A DNA stretch of 46,018 nucleotides from an uncultured Olsenella sp. (GTDB lineage Bacteria > Actinomycetota > Coriobacteriia > Coriobacteriales > Atopobiaceae): the NCBI GenBank assembly GCA_949291295.1, contig CASEVE010000015.1, positions 1 through 46,018 on the forward strand, read 5' to 3'. Below the pieces are notes generated by a model. The model worked only from the letters and a program-made list of their open reading frames with translations. It ran no database searches and was not told the DNA's origin. Shown here piece after piece: positions 13,420-23,500 of this stretch. The position numbers were made by a program, and so were the translations under genes. Each line of letters opens with the position of its first letter. The first letter of the stretch is position 1.

Positions 13420-15135
13420 ATGCCTAAAATAACGCCAGGTAATCGCCTATATCTGTACCAGCTGCTCTCGCGCGAGCTGGGAGTGCGCAAACAAACGCTA
13501 CTGCCGCGCGTTGAGGAGGCGCTTGCCGCTGACGGAATCTGCCCCGAGGACCTTGGCTGCGCCGACGTGCGCGTGCTCTGCGAGCAGCTGCCCGAGTTCA
13601 TCAAGCTCACCGTCTTCAAGAAAGGCTACGTCTACGCCACCGTCATCGAGTGCGCGGAGTACGACCAGGCGCTCTCCAAGCTGGCGAGTGGCGACGGCAA
13701 GAAGGGGGCGTCGAGCGGAAAGCCCTGGAAGCGCAAGCGCGGGGCAAAGGCGCTCAAGCCGGTAAAGCCGCGTCACGTAGAAAAGCCTGCCGAGAAGAAC
13801 GTGGAAGCAGCGGAGCCGGAGACTGTGGCCGCGGCTGAGACGGAAGCTGTGACCGTGGCTGAAACCGAGGCTATCACTGAGGCGGCGCCGGGGGTTGTAG
13901 CTGAGGCGGAGCCGGAGGTCTTGGCGGAGCCCGAGGCGGAGACCGCGGCGGAGGCAGAGGCGGCGCCCGAGTCCGAGCCGGACGCCACGCCCGAGCCCGA
14001 ACCCGAGCCACAACCCGAGGCCCAGCGCACCCCGTCCATCTCCCTCACGATAACCTACGTCCCCAACCCAGAGCCCGAGCCCAGCGAGGACGAGACGCTC
14101 TTCTCGCCCGCGCCGACACCCGAGCCGGAGCCCGTGCCCGAGCCGGTGGTTCCCCGCATCCAGAGCGACCTCCCCCGCGACTTCCACACCGACGTCCGTT
14201 GCTCGAGCGAACAGCTCAGCGTGCTCTACCAGGTACTTCCTTGCAACGTTGACCCCATGGCCACGCTTGAGGAGGATTTTCGCGTTGCTCGCTCCACGGG
14301 CGCGCTCGAGGGGACTCGCAGCAACGTGACCTTCTCGCTCCGGTATCTTCAGGCGGATGGAAAGACGCCCGTCACGGTGACGCTTCGCAGGTCTGCCCGA
14401 GCAGTTGCGGGAAAGCGCTGGGCGCTGACCGAGGTTGACGCCGGCAGTCCGGAGGAGGTCGACCTTGGCGGACTCAATGCAGCGACGCGCGGCCCCTGGC
14501 GCCACTTCCCCAACGCAAGCGTTGCCAACGATCCCGAGCGGCTCTTTGCCCAAAGCGTTGCCATCGGCTCGTGGGACGACGCTCTCGAAAGGCTCGCCCA
14601 GGTGGCAGCGCCCGAGAGCTGGGGTCCCGAGCGGCGCGTCCTGCGCTCCTACCTCACGATGACCTTCGCGCGCATTCAGGCCGAAGGGGCCCTTCTCGTG
14701 TCCCCGGATGGCAGGACGGCCGAGTTTGACACGCGCCTGATCACCGCCGAGGGAAGCCCCGTCTACGCACGGCTCTCCTCGCTTGCGGGAGACATTCCCT
14801 GGCAGCTCGAGGACTTCTCGACCGAGGGAGCCGCGCGGGCCGTCACGTACGTGACCAGCCCGGCACAGGTCTCGTTTGATGCGAGCCAGGCCTCCCCCGA
14901 GCTTGACGGCCTTGCCGCCCTTCTCCGCTCCCCTCGCCTGGCAACCACCGCCTACGACCCCATTGCCAACGAGGCGGTGCTGCTCGTTCCCGGCAACGGG
15001 GGCGCGGTTGCTCTTGCCACAAGGCCAGATGGCTATCAGGCCGTAGCCAGCCTCCCAACCCCAGACGCCTACGCGTGCGCTCGGGTAACCGGGGCGGAGC
15101 AGCCCTCTTGGCTGGCCGCTGGCATCGAGGGCTAG
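13420..15135 (+). CDS. DUF3825-like protein with an acidic Pro/Glu-rich linker (571 aa)
   Basis: Three parts are visible. Residues 1-100 form a helical domain (NRLYLYQLLSRELGVRKQTL, then LCEQLPEFIKLTVFKKGYVYATV) resembling a small winged-helix or LOTUS-type fold. Residues about 110-245 are low complexity: a basic patch (KPWKRKRGAKALKPVKPRH), then a long Ala/Glu/Pro tract with EPEPEPEP-type repeats. Residues from about 365 (LFAQSVAIGSWDDALERLAQ, VLRSYLTMTFARIQAEGALL, TAEFDTRLI) resemble DUF3825 domains. I infer nucleic-acid or RNA-associated function only from such pairings elsewhere. GAGGAG lies about 8 bp before the ATG at 13420. There is no signal peptide, so it is probably cytoplasmic. Confidence 0.8.
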   Translation: MPKITPGNRLYLYQLLSRELGVRKQTLLPRVEEALAADGICPEDLGCADVRVLCEQLPEFIKLTVFKKGYVYATVIECAEYDQALSKLASGDGKKGASSGKPWKRKRGAKALKPVKPRHVEKPAEKNVEAAEPETVAAAETEAVTVAETEAITEAAPGVVAEAEPEVLAEPEAETAAEAEAAPESEPDATPEPEPEPQPEAQRTPSISLTITYVPNPEPEPSEDETLFSPAPTPEPEPVPEPVVPRIQSDLPRDFHTDVRCSSEQLSVLYQVLPCNVDPMATLEEDFRVARSTGALEGTRSNVTFSLRYLQADGKTPVTVTLRRSARAVAGKRWALTEVDAGSPEEVDLGGLNAATRGPWRHFPNASVANDPERLFAQSVAIGSWDDALERLAQVAAPESWGPERRVLRSYLTMTFARIQAEGALLVSPDGRTAEFDTRLITAEGSPVYARLSSLAGDIPWQLEDFSTEGAARAVTYVTSPAQVSFDASQASPELDGLAALLRSPRLATTAYDPIANEAVLLVPGNGGAVALATRPDGYQAVASLPTPDAYACARVTGAEQPSWLAAGIEG

Positions 15136-15288
15136 ACGCAGGGGAATGCCCGCGGCGCGGTGCCGCTTGCGGGAGGCGTTTTTGGGCCAACTGTATCAGG
15201 CGTGTCTCATGTTCTTCTCGCAGGGGCGCAACCAGGGATCTGCGTGCTACGCTCGTTGCGGCAAAACGAGCGACGCTTGGAGGCACGC

Positions 15289-16497
15289 ATGACTAAGATC
15301 GAGATGAAGACCCCGCTCGTCGAGATGGACGGCGACGAGATGACCCGCATCATCTGGCAGATCATCAAAGACGAGCTCATCTGCCCGTACGTTGACCTCA
15401 AGACCGAGTACTACGACCTCGGCCTGGAGTACCGCGACAAGACCGACGACCAGGTCACCATTGACTCCGCCGAGGCCACCAAGCGCCTGGGCGTGGCCGT
15501 CAAGTGCGCCACCATCACCCCCAACGCCGCGCGCGTGGAGGAGTACGGCCTGAAGCAGATGTGGAAGAGCCCCAACGGCACCATCCGCGCGCTGCTCGAC
15601 GGCACCGTGTTCCGCGCACCGATCGTGGTCCGCGGGATTGACCCGGTGGTGAGCTGCTGGAAGAAGCCCATCACCATCGCCCGCCACGCGTACGGCGACG
15701 TGTACAAGAACTCCGAGATGCGCATCGACGCGCCCGGCAAGGTGGAGCTCGTCTACACCGCCGAGGACGGCACCGAGCGCCGCGAGCTTGTCCACGTCTT
15801 TGACGGTCCCGGCGTGGTCCAGGGCCAGCACAACCTTGACGCCTCCATCGAGAGCTTTGCCCGCAGCTGCTTTGAGTATGCGCTCTCCACGGGGCAGGAC
15901 CTCTGGTTTGCCACCAAGGACACCATCTCCAAGACCTACGACCACCGCTTCAAGGACGTCTTTGCAGAGATCTATGAGGCCGAGTATCGCGAGAAGTTCG
16001 AGGCGGCCGGCATCGAGTACTTCTACACGCTGATCGACGACGCCGTGGCCCGCGTGGTCAAGTCCGAGGGTGGCTTCATCTGGGCGTGCAAGAACTACGA
16101 CGGCGACGTCATGAGCGACATGCTGTCCTCGGCCTTTGGCAGCCTGGCGATGATGACCTCGGTGCTCGTGAGCCCGCACGGCTACTTTGAGTACGAGGCA
16201 GCGCACGGCACCGTGCAGCGCCACTACTACAAGCACCTGCGCGGGGAGGCTACGTCCACCAACTCCGTGGCCACGATCTTTGCCTGGACGGGGGCTCTTC
16301 GCAAGCGCGGCGAGCTGGACGAGCTGCCCGAGCTCGTGGACTTTGCCAACCGCCTGGAGGCCGCCACGATCAAGACGATCGAGTCCGGCCGCATGACCGG
16401 CGACCTCGCGCGCATTACGTCGCTGGAGAACCCCGAGACGCTCGGCACCCGCGAGTTCATCCTCGCCATCCGCGAAACCCTCGACGCCGAATCATAA
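15289..16497 (+). CDS. icd: NADP-dependent isocitrate dehydrogenase, type II (402 aa)
   Basis: Oxidises isocitrate to 2-oxoglutarate in the cytoplasm, supplying glutamate precursor and NADPH. It is the homodimeric, eukaryote-like type: [11 protein letters not shown] near the start, the substrate segment [17 protein letters not shown], the metal-binding region NYDGDVMSD, and [10 protein letters not shown], whose Arg-His pair marks NADP rather than NAD use. Length and order match type II enzymes. GGAGG precedes the ATG at 15289. An 8-bp inverted repeat (CGCTCGTT at 15250-15257, AACGAGCG at 15265-15272) sits just upstream of the ribosome-binding site and could influence translation. The gene ends 11 bp before the convergent 40-bp-arm palindrome. 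Confidence 0.95.
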   Translation: MTKIEMKTPLVEMDGDEMTRIIWQIIKDELICPYVDLKTEYYDLGLEYRDKTDDQVTIDSAEATKRLGVAVKCATITPNAARVEEYGLKQMWKSPNGTIRALLDGTVFRAPIVVRGIDPVVSCWKKPITIARHAYGDVYKNSEMRIDAPGKVELVYTAEDGTERRELVHVFDGPGVVQGQHNLDASIESFARSCFEYALSTGQDLWFATKDTISKTYDHRFKDVFAEIYEAEYREKFEAAGIEYFYTLIDDAVARVVKSEGGFIWACKNYDGDVMSDMLSSAFGSLAMMTSVLVSPHGYFEYEAAHGTVQRHYYKHLRGEATSTNSVATIFAWTGALRKRGELDELPELVDFANRLEAATIKTIESGRMTGDLARITSLENPETLGTREFILAIRETLDAES

Positions 16498-16508
16498 CAA
16501 AGGTTGAC

Positions 16509-16593
16509 AAGGGTGGTGACAAAGGTGACAGGGTAAACTGTCATCATCGAAAAGATGATGACAGTTTACCCTGTCACCTTTGTCACCACCCTT
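16509..16593. repeat. Perfect 40-bp-arm palindrome between convergent icd and GNAT genes
   Basis: The arms 16509-16548 and 16554-16593 are exact reverse complements around the loop GAAAA. They contain the TGACAAAGGTGACAGGGTA core, flanked outside by AAGGGTGG. The right arm overlaps the last codon positions of the minus-strand GNAT gene, and the left arm begins 11 bp after the icd stop codon. It is therefore placed to act as a shared bidirectional terminator. Confidence 0.95.
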
Positions 16594-17146
16594 ACAACGC
16601 GCGCCACTCGTCTTCGAGGATGGCCATGAGAATGTCGTCGCAGTAGCCATCACCCAGCCAGATGGCATCACGAAGCACGCCCTCCACGCGAAAGCCGGCC
16701 TTCTCGTAGACGTGCCGGGCGCGCGGGTTTATCGAGAACACGTCGAGCTCCAAGCGATGCAGGCCAAGCTCGGCAAAGGCAAAGTCGCGCGTGGTCTCTA
16801 CGGCCCACGTCCCCAGGCCATGCCCGCGCGCGGCCGCACCGAAGAGCGCGATCCGAAAGTTGGCGCTGCGCGCGTCCCAGTCAACCTCGTTGATGACGCT
16901 CTCGCCCACCACGCGGCCATCGGGGGCAATCAGCAGCAGATCACAGCGGTCGGGGTTGTCAACGCAGCGCAGAAAGAAATCAATCACCTCGCCGCGCTCA
17001 TAGCGCTCCTTGCTTCCCGTAAGACGCGCGCCCTCCGGGTCAAACTCGTTGAAGCCGTCCCAGTACGCGTCCACGTCCTCTGCGTGCGCCTGCCTGAGCA
17101 CGTAGCCGTCCGCACGCTCCCAACGCGGGTCGAGCTTTTCCATCAT
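16592..17146 (-). CDS. GNAT-family N-acetyltransferase, RimJ/RimL-like (184 aa)
   Basis: A cytoplasmic acetyltransferase that uses acetyl-CoA; the acceptor is unknown. The acetyl-CoA pyrophosphate-binding motif is ARGHGLGTWAVE (R-x-x-G-x-G pattern), followed by the family segment GLHRLELDVFSINPRARHVY and the closing EKAGFRVEGVLRDA. Members with this layout acetylate protein N-termini, spermidine or small amines. The ATG at 17146 is preferred because GGGAGGGG lies 7 bp upstream; a GTG at 17167 would place the ribosome-binding site inside the gene. It lies 53 bp after the last pilus gene on the same strand without a clear terminator between them, so read-through from the pilus operon is possible. 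Confidence 0.88.
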   Translation of the reverse strand: MMEKLDPRWERADGYVLRQAHAEDVDAYWDGFNEFDPEGARLTGSKERYERGEVIDFFLRCVDNPDRCDLLLIAPDGRVVGESVINEVDWDARSANFRIALFGAAARGHGLGTWAVETTRDFAFAELGLHRLELDVFSINPRARHVYEKAGFRVEGVLRDAIWLGDGYCDDILMAILEDEWRAL

Positions 17147-17199
17147 ATGCCGCCCCTCCCGTAGCACCGGAACAGGGCAACAGTCTACATCCCATGGGG

Positions 17200-17997
17200 C
17201 TAGTCGACAGCGTCCCTCTCCTCAGCAGAACCCCCGGCATCCGTGCCATCATCCCCACCCTGAGAAAAGCGCGAAATAAGAAGCAACACGGTACCAATAA
17301 GCGCCAGAGACCCACCAAGCTGCTTGAGCGCGTCACCCGTCTCTACGAGCGGGCCACCGCCAGAGCTCGCCGGAGGCTGCTCAAGCCCGTCGTCCGGCTC
17401 ACCCTTCGGCTCATCCCCGGGCTCTTCCGTGGGTATGCCCGCCCCTCCGACATGCTCAAACTTGGGATATGACGTCACGTAGTACGTAGGCTCGCCATCC
17501 CCCATCGTGGGCACGCCAATCAGCATTGGCTCGCACGCATACGCTTCGTTTGCCTCTGCAACCGCAACGCGATCAACCAAGTACAGACCCGTCTCAAGCC
17601 CCCAGAAGCCAACGTCTCCAGATCCGTCCGAGCGGGCCTCCTGTGCAAAGAGACCATCCCTCCGTGCAAGCGCAGACATCTTTCGAGCTGCCTCATCAAC
17701 CTCGGAGGAGCTCATCGCGCCCCAGTCCAGGTCGAGGCTGGCAAAAGGCTCGCAGGTCATAAACGAGACAACCGCACCCGTCTTCTCGTCAAGCTCGGCC
17801 GTAGCCACACGTGCAATAGCATAGGTATCCCCCACCAGCGGCATGTCGTCATAGAGACACCCCAGCACGATGGAACCCACGGGAGCGGCCGACGCCCTCA
17901 CGGGCAAACTAGACCCGGCAGCAACCGCAAGCACGCCCGCACACAGCGAGAAGAACCGTCTCCTTGTGATGTCAGCGCGTATGCTTGCCACGTGCAT
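17200..17997 (-). CDS. Small pilin-like surface subunit with Tat signal and variant sorting motif (265 aa)
   Basis: Probably a minor or base subunit of the sortase pilus. Residues 1-38 are a signal peptide with a twin-arginine motif (DITRRRFF) and hydrophobic LCAGVLAVAAG, suggesting Tat export. The mature part resembles the N-terminal domain of Gram-positive pilins: GSIVLGCLYDD, GLYLVDR, then MLIGVPTMGDGEPTYYVTSYP with the pilin-type YPK at 177-179. The C-terminus has a Pro/Glu-rich stalk, a sorting-like LVETG at 217-221, a hydrophobic helix (LALIGTVLLLISRF) and then an acidic tail, where sortase substrates normally have basic residues. It overlaps the sortase gene by 26 bp. GGAGG lies close before the ATG at 17997, and a GTG two codons later is an alternative start. 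Confidence 0.78.
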   Translation of the reverse strand: MHVASIRADITRRRFFSLCAGVLAVAAGSSLPVRASAAPVGSIVLGCLYDDMPLVGDTYAIARVATAELDEKTGAVVSFMTCEPFASLDLDWGAMSSSEVDEAARKMSALARRDGLFAQEARSDGSGDVGFWGLETGLYLVDRVAVAEANEAYACEPMLIGVPTMGDGEPTYYVTSYPKFEHVGGAGIPTEEPGDEPKGEPDDGLEQPPASSGGGPLVETGDALKQLGGSLALIGTVLLLISRFSQGGDDGTDAGGSAEERDAVD

Positions 17998-18847
17998 ACT
18001 CCTCCCTTTCCTTGCGACTAGCACGAACCTTAAGCACAACGAGAAATACCGCGAGCACCGCAAGCGCAATCATAAGCAGCAGGTACGGCAACGGAATGTT
18101 GATGAAGCCGCCCACCTGCTCGATGGCCTCCTCCATCTGCGGCTCGTACGGGATGCGGTGCGCGTGCACCAGCAGGCGATGCGAGTTGATGCCATACGGC
18201 GTGCAGGTGATGAGGGTCACGAGGTCCTGGCCCCGCTGGATGGCGAGGGACTCGGTCTCTGTGGGCAGGACCGTCTCAACCTCGTGGACCTCGTAGGCCA
18301 GGGTCTCGCCCAGGACCTTGATGAAGAACTGATCGCCCACCTCCATCTGATCGAGGTCCGTGAAGAGCTTGGCCGAGGGCAGTCCGCGATGTCCAGAGAG
18401 CGCCGCGTGCGTGGACTCTCCGCCCACGGGCAGCGACGAGCTCTCCATGTGGCCCACGCCCACCTGCAGGACGCGCTCCTCCACGGTGTGGTAGATGGGC
18501 AGCTCAACGTTCATCTTGGGGATGATGATGTAGCCCATCATGCCGTCGCCGTTCAGGTTGAGAAGATCATCGTAGGCGAGGGTCTCCCCCACCTGAGCGG
18601 GCTCGCCGCCCTCGGACGCCGGCGTACCGGCGCCCGAGGAGGCGGCAAGCGCGTCGTTGTAGGCGTGGGCGTCCGCGAGCATCTGCTCGCGTTCCTCCTG
18701 ACTCATGTCCTCCAGGGTAGCGTCATAACGGGCGACGACCCTCGTCGCGTTACGTTCTACCAAGAAGTTGCTCACCGTTGGGTACAGCAGGATGCAGAGT
18801 CCAGCGATGATCACGAGCAGGGGGAGTATGTCGCGCACGCGCCTCAC
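17972..18847 (-). CDS. Class C pilus-polymerising sortase (291 aa)
   Basis: A membrane transpeptidase that joins pilin subunits by cutting LPxTG-type motifs and linking them to a pilin lysine. The catalytic residues are visible: H153 in LSGHRGLPSAKLF, C215 in TLITCTPYGINSHR, and R224. It has one N-terminal membrane helix (residues 7-22) and one C-terminal helix (about 253-272), the two-helix plan of class C enzymes. The usual DPF/W lid motif is not obvious. The chosen start is a GTG at 18847, 25 bp after the pilin stop codon; the open frame extends further only inside the pilin gene. The ribosome-binding site is weak, which suggests coupling to the pilin gene. Its 3' end overlaps the next gene. 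Confidence 0.92.
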   Translation of the reverse strand: MRRVRDILPLLVIIAGLCILLYPTVSNFLVERNATRVVARYDATLEDMSQEEREQMLADAHAYNDALAASSGAGTPASEGGEPAQVGETLAYDDLLNLNGDGMMGYIIIPKMNVELPIYHTVEERVLQVGVGHMESSSLPVGGESTHAALSGHRGLPSAKLFTDLDQMEVGDQFFIKVLGETLAYEVHEVETVLPTETESLAIQRGQDLVTLITCTPYGINSHRLLVHAHRIPYEPQMEEAIEQVGGFINIPLPYLLLMIALAVLAVFLVVLKVRASRKEREEYARGKHTR

Positions 18848-18872
18848 AACGAGTCCGAAACAGCGATAAGGA

Positions 18873-20531
18873 CTAGGCGGTGTGGGCGCCGTTGGAACGA
18901 CGGCGGCTCGCGTACCAGGCAACGCCACCGGCAACAGCCACGACACCGACAACCGTGAAGGCAATCGTACCCATGCCACCGGTACCCGGAAGCTCGACGC
19001 CCTTATGGTTCTCGACGTTGAACTCAGGAAGCGTCGCGGGCGTAGCCGGCTCGCCCGTCGTCGGGAGGGTACCGTTAACCGTAGTCGCAGGCTGGCCGTC
19101 GCCCTTGTCGACGGAGATGCTCCAGGACGCGAGGGTGCCGTCGTTGTGGTTGTACTCCGCGTTGATGGTGATCGTGACAGGCTTGCTCAGCTTGTTGTAG
19201 CCGTCCGGAGCCTTGACCTCGACGAGCTTGTAGGTCCCCTCGGCGAGGCCCTTGAAGGTGAGGACGCCGGTAGTATCGGTGGTCACCTGGGTGGCGCCGC
19301 TCTCGGTAGTGAGCGCAGGACGGTAAGCAGCCCCATCCATGATAAGCGAGATGGCGCTGCCGTTGGCATCCTGCAGCTCGAAGACCGCACCGGCAAGTGC
19401 CTCGCTCTCATCGTCAACCTTGTTGACCTCAAAGCCAAAGGTGTAGGTGTGCACGATCGAGGGCGTGGAGGATCCGTCGCCGGAACCGTCGGGGTTGGTG
19501 CTGAAGTTCACCTGCGCGTTGTTGGGGTTGTCGACGGCAACCTCAACGGCGTTGGCATTCACCGTCGCGGTATAGGTAACGGTAATGGTTTCGCCCTCGT
19601 GGTTCTGGAAGAGCGTGTAGGCGTTGTTGATGTCAACGCGTATCTTCTGATTGTTGCTCTCGGGGTGAGAGAACGAGTAGGAGCTCTCGCTATAGTCGGG
19701 ACCAGTGCTGTCCTCGGTGAGGACCTGATCGCCCACCTTGACCTCCGTGATGCTACCGAACGTGAGACCCTCGCTCAGCACATCGGTAAAGTAGAACCTG
19801 TAGTCCTCAAACTCCGTCATGTCCGGCACCTTGGAGGTGAGGGTGAACGTGATCTCCTTGCCAATCTGGGCAGAGGCGTGATTCGTGTTCTCGACCGTCT
19901 TGGTGACCGTAGGATACTCACTCTTGAGGTCGATGTTAGTGGTCTGATTGGCATCGGTCACCGCGACGAGCATGGCATCGGATCCACGCTCGGTGCTCGT
20001 GGAGCCGCCCTGGGGGTCAAGCACGTAGTAGCCCAGGCCAACAGTCTCAAACGAAGCAACGTAGTTGTTGCCGCTCTGCGAGGCGGTCGCGGTGATCTTA
20101 TGGGCAGAGAGATTCGTCACTGCCCAATCACGCGCCGTACGGGCAAAGGCGACAAGATTAACATCGGTGTCGTTGTCACCGTCAGGTTCGGCGTCAAGCG
20201 AGCGAATGTAGTCGTACGCCGCAGCGGAGACCTCGTCGAGCGTCGAGCTTGAGGTGATGGTCGTCTCCTCGCCAAAGAACGTCTCCGCGTTTGTCACGAA
20301 GAAGCCCTTCCAGTCTTCGACGAGCGTGTAGCCCACCGAGCCGTCTGCGGCGACCGTGGCATCGAACATCTTGTAGGCGTCCACCGTCTTACCGTTGAAG
20401 GCGGCGTTGGAGCTGGTCACCGTGAGGGTTCCCGTTTCTGCGGCCATTGCGGGGGTGGCGGTGAAGAGGGCCCCCACCGCCAGGACGAGCACTGCGAGCA
20501 GTGCCGCCAATCTTGTCCTTACCTTATGCAT
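18873..20531 (-). CDS. Major (backbone) pilin with isopeptide domains and LPGTG anchor (552 aa)
   Basis: The probable shaft subunit of the pilus. The signal peptide occupies residues 1-30 (cleavage after ATPAMA). An N-terminal domain follows, then a middle isopeptide-type domain beginning YPTVTKTVENTN and including VPDMTEFEDYRFYFTDVLSE. A Cna-B domain starts at FEVNKVDDESEALAGAVFEL and ends with the E-box YKLVEVKAPDGY. The sorting signal is LPGTG at 514-518 with a hydrophobic helix and the tail SRRRSNGAHTA. Where many backbone pilins have YPKN, this one has YPTVTK, so the acceptor lysine may be displaced. The ATG at 20531 follows AGGAAGGAAG; a TTG at 20555 is rejected. It lies 33 bp after the adhesin gene and just before the sortase. 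Confidence 0.93.
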   Translation of the reverse strand: MHKVRTRLAALLAVLVLAVGALFTATPAMAAETGTLTVTSSNAAFNGKTVDAYKMFDATVAADGSVGYTLVEDWKGFFVTNAETFFGEETTITSSSTLDEVSAAAYDYIRSLDAEPDGDNDTDVNLVAFARTARDWAVTNLSAHKITATASQSGNNYVASFETVGLGYYVLDPQGGSTSTERGSDAMLVAVTDANQTTNIDLKSEYPTVTKTVENTNHASAQIGKEITFTLTSKVPDMTEFEDYRFYFTDVLSEGLTFGSITEVKVGDQVLTEDSTGPDYSESSYSFSHPESNNQKIRVDINNAYTLFQNHEGETITVTYTATVNANAVEVAVDNPNNAQVNFSTNPDGSGDGSSTPSIVHTYTFGFEVNKVDDESEALAGAVFELQDANGSAISLIMDGAAYRPALTTESGATQVTTDTTGVLTFKGLAEGTYKLVEVKAPDGYNKLSKPVTITINAEYNHNDGTLASWSISVDKGDGQPATTVNGTLPTTGEPATPATLPEFNVENHKGVELPGTGGMGTIAFTVVGVVAVAGGVAWYASRRRSNGAHTA

Positions 20532-20564
20532 CTTCCTTCCTTTCTTTCGATGCAACTTACCGAC

Positions 20565-23500
20565 CTATTTCGAAGCGCGTCTGCGGTGCGGCGCGGCATT
20601 CGCGAAGTGGGCGCCCACATAGGCGCGGGGCTGATTCCTGCGTCGGCGCTGCTGATCGAGCCAGATGCCGCCGAGCGCAAGGGCCGCGAGGCCGACGAAC
20701 AGGAACGGGGTGGTGCCTATGCCGCCCGTTACAGGCAGGGGCAGTCGGTTGGTGATCACGATGTGGAACGTCCCGTCCTCGCCGGGCGTGATGGTAGTGG
20801 AGTAATCGGCGATATCCTTGCCGCCACCGTCGAGCGTGACCTCTTTCACCGAGTAGCTGAAATAGCGAACGGTGCCGTCAGCGTCCCTCCAGGCAACAGG
20901 TAGCATCTTGACCACGTGCTGCCAGGTGTTGCTCCACGGCGATGCCTCGGCGGCGGAAAGCGTGATGGGGTTTCTGATGCCGCTGCCATCAGGAGTGCCG
21001 TCAGGCAATTTTCCATCGTAGGGCTCGGTAATCGTCTCATCAGTAGCATTGGTGTAGCTCTGGTAGAGCGTGACCGTAATGGAATCCGGGCGGTGCGCCG
21101 TGTCGCCGTGATCGTCCCAAACCTTGGTGATGGTGAGGTCGGCCGTAGCGGCGCAGGGATCCTGGCCCTCTTCGGGCTCGGGCGTAAGCGCGCCGGTGTT
21201 GTCGTTCACCGTTGCGTTGGCCATGAGGACAGCCGTGGCGCCTTCGTCCTGCCAGACGTCGATGGGGGTGTCGCCCGCTGTAACGCCCTTCCAGTCATCA
21301 TGGTTGGATTTGTCCGCCACGACCTTGTGGCCCGTGATGTCGAAGCGTGCCCAAGCGGCATCATCGGCAGTTGTCGGGATGCCTTCAACCGTCGGATCAC
21401 CGTCGTCCAGTGTGCCGGTGATAGTTGCTGAAGCAGTGCCCTCGAGCTTGGACGTGATTGCACCGCTCAGCGTCTGATTCTCCAGCTCCGTGCCGCGGTA
21501 CACGTGGTAGGTGTTACCCGTAATCTGTTTGTCCACGGTATCGAGCAGATGCGCCGAATCGTAATCGGTGCGCCCCACGAACGGTGCCGTCTTGCCCTCC
21601 GCACCCTTCACCACGTCGGCATAGACCATCTCGTTGTTCTTGAGCTGTGCCTCGTCGCTCCAGCCCATGAAGCCGCCGGCGAAACCGCTCTCTGCATCCG
21701 AGCTACTGGTGCCCATTGCGGCCGATGTTTGCGTCGCGCCGCCGGCGAAGACGTCGTAGCCGTCCGCGATGCCGGTGACAGTCGAGTCCTCGATCACCGT
21801 CATGTTGGCCTTGATGAGGTTGACGGCGATGCTCGGCGTCTCCCCATCAAACGTTACGTTGCCGTTTTCGTCTTTCTTGACATTGAGCTCAATGGTGGAG
21901 CTCCCGATTGTTACCTGAGCAACAGCAGTACTGTCAGTTTTCTCGGCATCAAGCGTCACCTCGATAGGAATCCCCAGCAAGCTCAAGCTGAGCGTGTCAC
22001 CGCTCTTCTCCACCTGCAAGTGAAGCACCCAATCGGTAAGGTTAATCTCGACGAGGCCGGTATTTTGCAGCTCGTCAAGCCAGAGCGCTTTCACGAGCCC
22101 CAGCACAACCATAAGCAAGGCATCCACGAGCGGAGAATCTGCGTCCGCAGAGACCAGATACGCATGTGTGCCCTTGCCGGCAAAACCGCCGGCAACCTCG
22201 CCGGAGCCCACGCGCTTGAGCGCGGTGGCGAGACAGCCGGAGATGTGCGCCAAGTCCGCATAGCCTACGAAGCCACCGCTGACCTGATAGGCATCTTCAC
22301 CATCGTCCATCTCGTTACTAGTAGAGGCCACCGTGTAGCCTGCCGGGATGCCCGCAACGGTGGAGCTCTGCACCAACGTGCTGAACGTGTTAAGCGCACT
22401 GGCGTCAAGCCCCAGCAGGCCTGCGAGTGCGGACGCTTCCTCCACGTCAACCACACCGCTCTTGCCGGTGTAGCCGATGAAGCCGCCGGTGTAGCTGGGG
22501 CCGGAAACGGTACTCAGGTTGGTGAGCGAGCTCTCGCGCACCACGCCGCTCATGATCGACCCGATGAAGCCGCCCGCGTTGCCGCTGCGGCGCTCGGCGG
22601 TGAGCAGTCCGCCCGTGTCCGCCTCGTGAGCGCGCACGGTGAGGCCGTCTGCCACGCCATCGACCGTGGCGCCGTAGACACACGGCTGGAACGCCTGCAG
22701 CACGCTCACGCCGCCGATGCCGATGAGCTGGAGAATCGAGGCGCCAGAACCTTCCGTGTCGCCGCTTGCCACGTCAGCCGCACCCGCCACGTCGGCCAAG
22801 CCCACGAGACCACCTGCAAAGTTGCCGCCGTCCACGCCGCGCAAACCGCTTACTGAAACGCCCTTCGCCGTGTTGACGGGGAGATTAAGATCGTCGCCAC
22901 CCGCCGCGTCGGGATCGTCCCCGTTGGTGGTGAGCTCGCCCAGCACGGTCGCCTCGATGGAGCCGGCGAAGCCGCCTGCCGCGATGGGATAGACCTTTTG
23001 AGCGCTGTCGCCCTCGCCTGTGGTATACGCGTCGATGGTGAAGCCCCACTGCGCGTCGCCTGCGATGACCACGCCCTCACCATCGGTTGCCGTGGCGCTT
23101 ACATGGGCGTTACGCACGGTGGACATCGAGGCCTGGAGCACCTCGGCGAGGTTCGTGATGTCGGTACCGCCGATAACCTTGTCGAGCAGGCCCTGCAGGA
23201 AACCGTCGGAGACGTTTGTATCTGCACTCGCCACCGAGGCGGCAAAGAGCTTGCCCGCGAAGCCACCCGCGTAGGCGGTGGCACTCACGCGGCGCAGGCC
23301 GGACACCGTGCAGCCAGCATTGCTCACGGGCTGTGCGTTACCGTTGCGCGCTGTATCGGCATCGCCCCAGATCTGGGCGCCGGAGCCAAAGCCAATGTAG
23401 CCGCCAGCAAAGCCGGTGCCGTTTTTCGTATCGGTCTTATGCTGGCCCTCGCCATCCGCCGGCGCCGAGCCGAAGGACTCCACCGTCATGCCCTGGCGAT

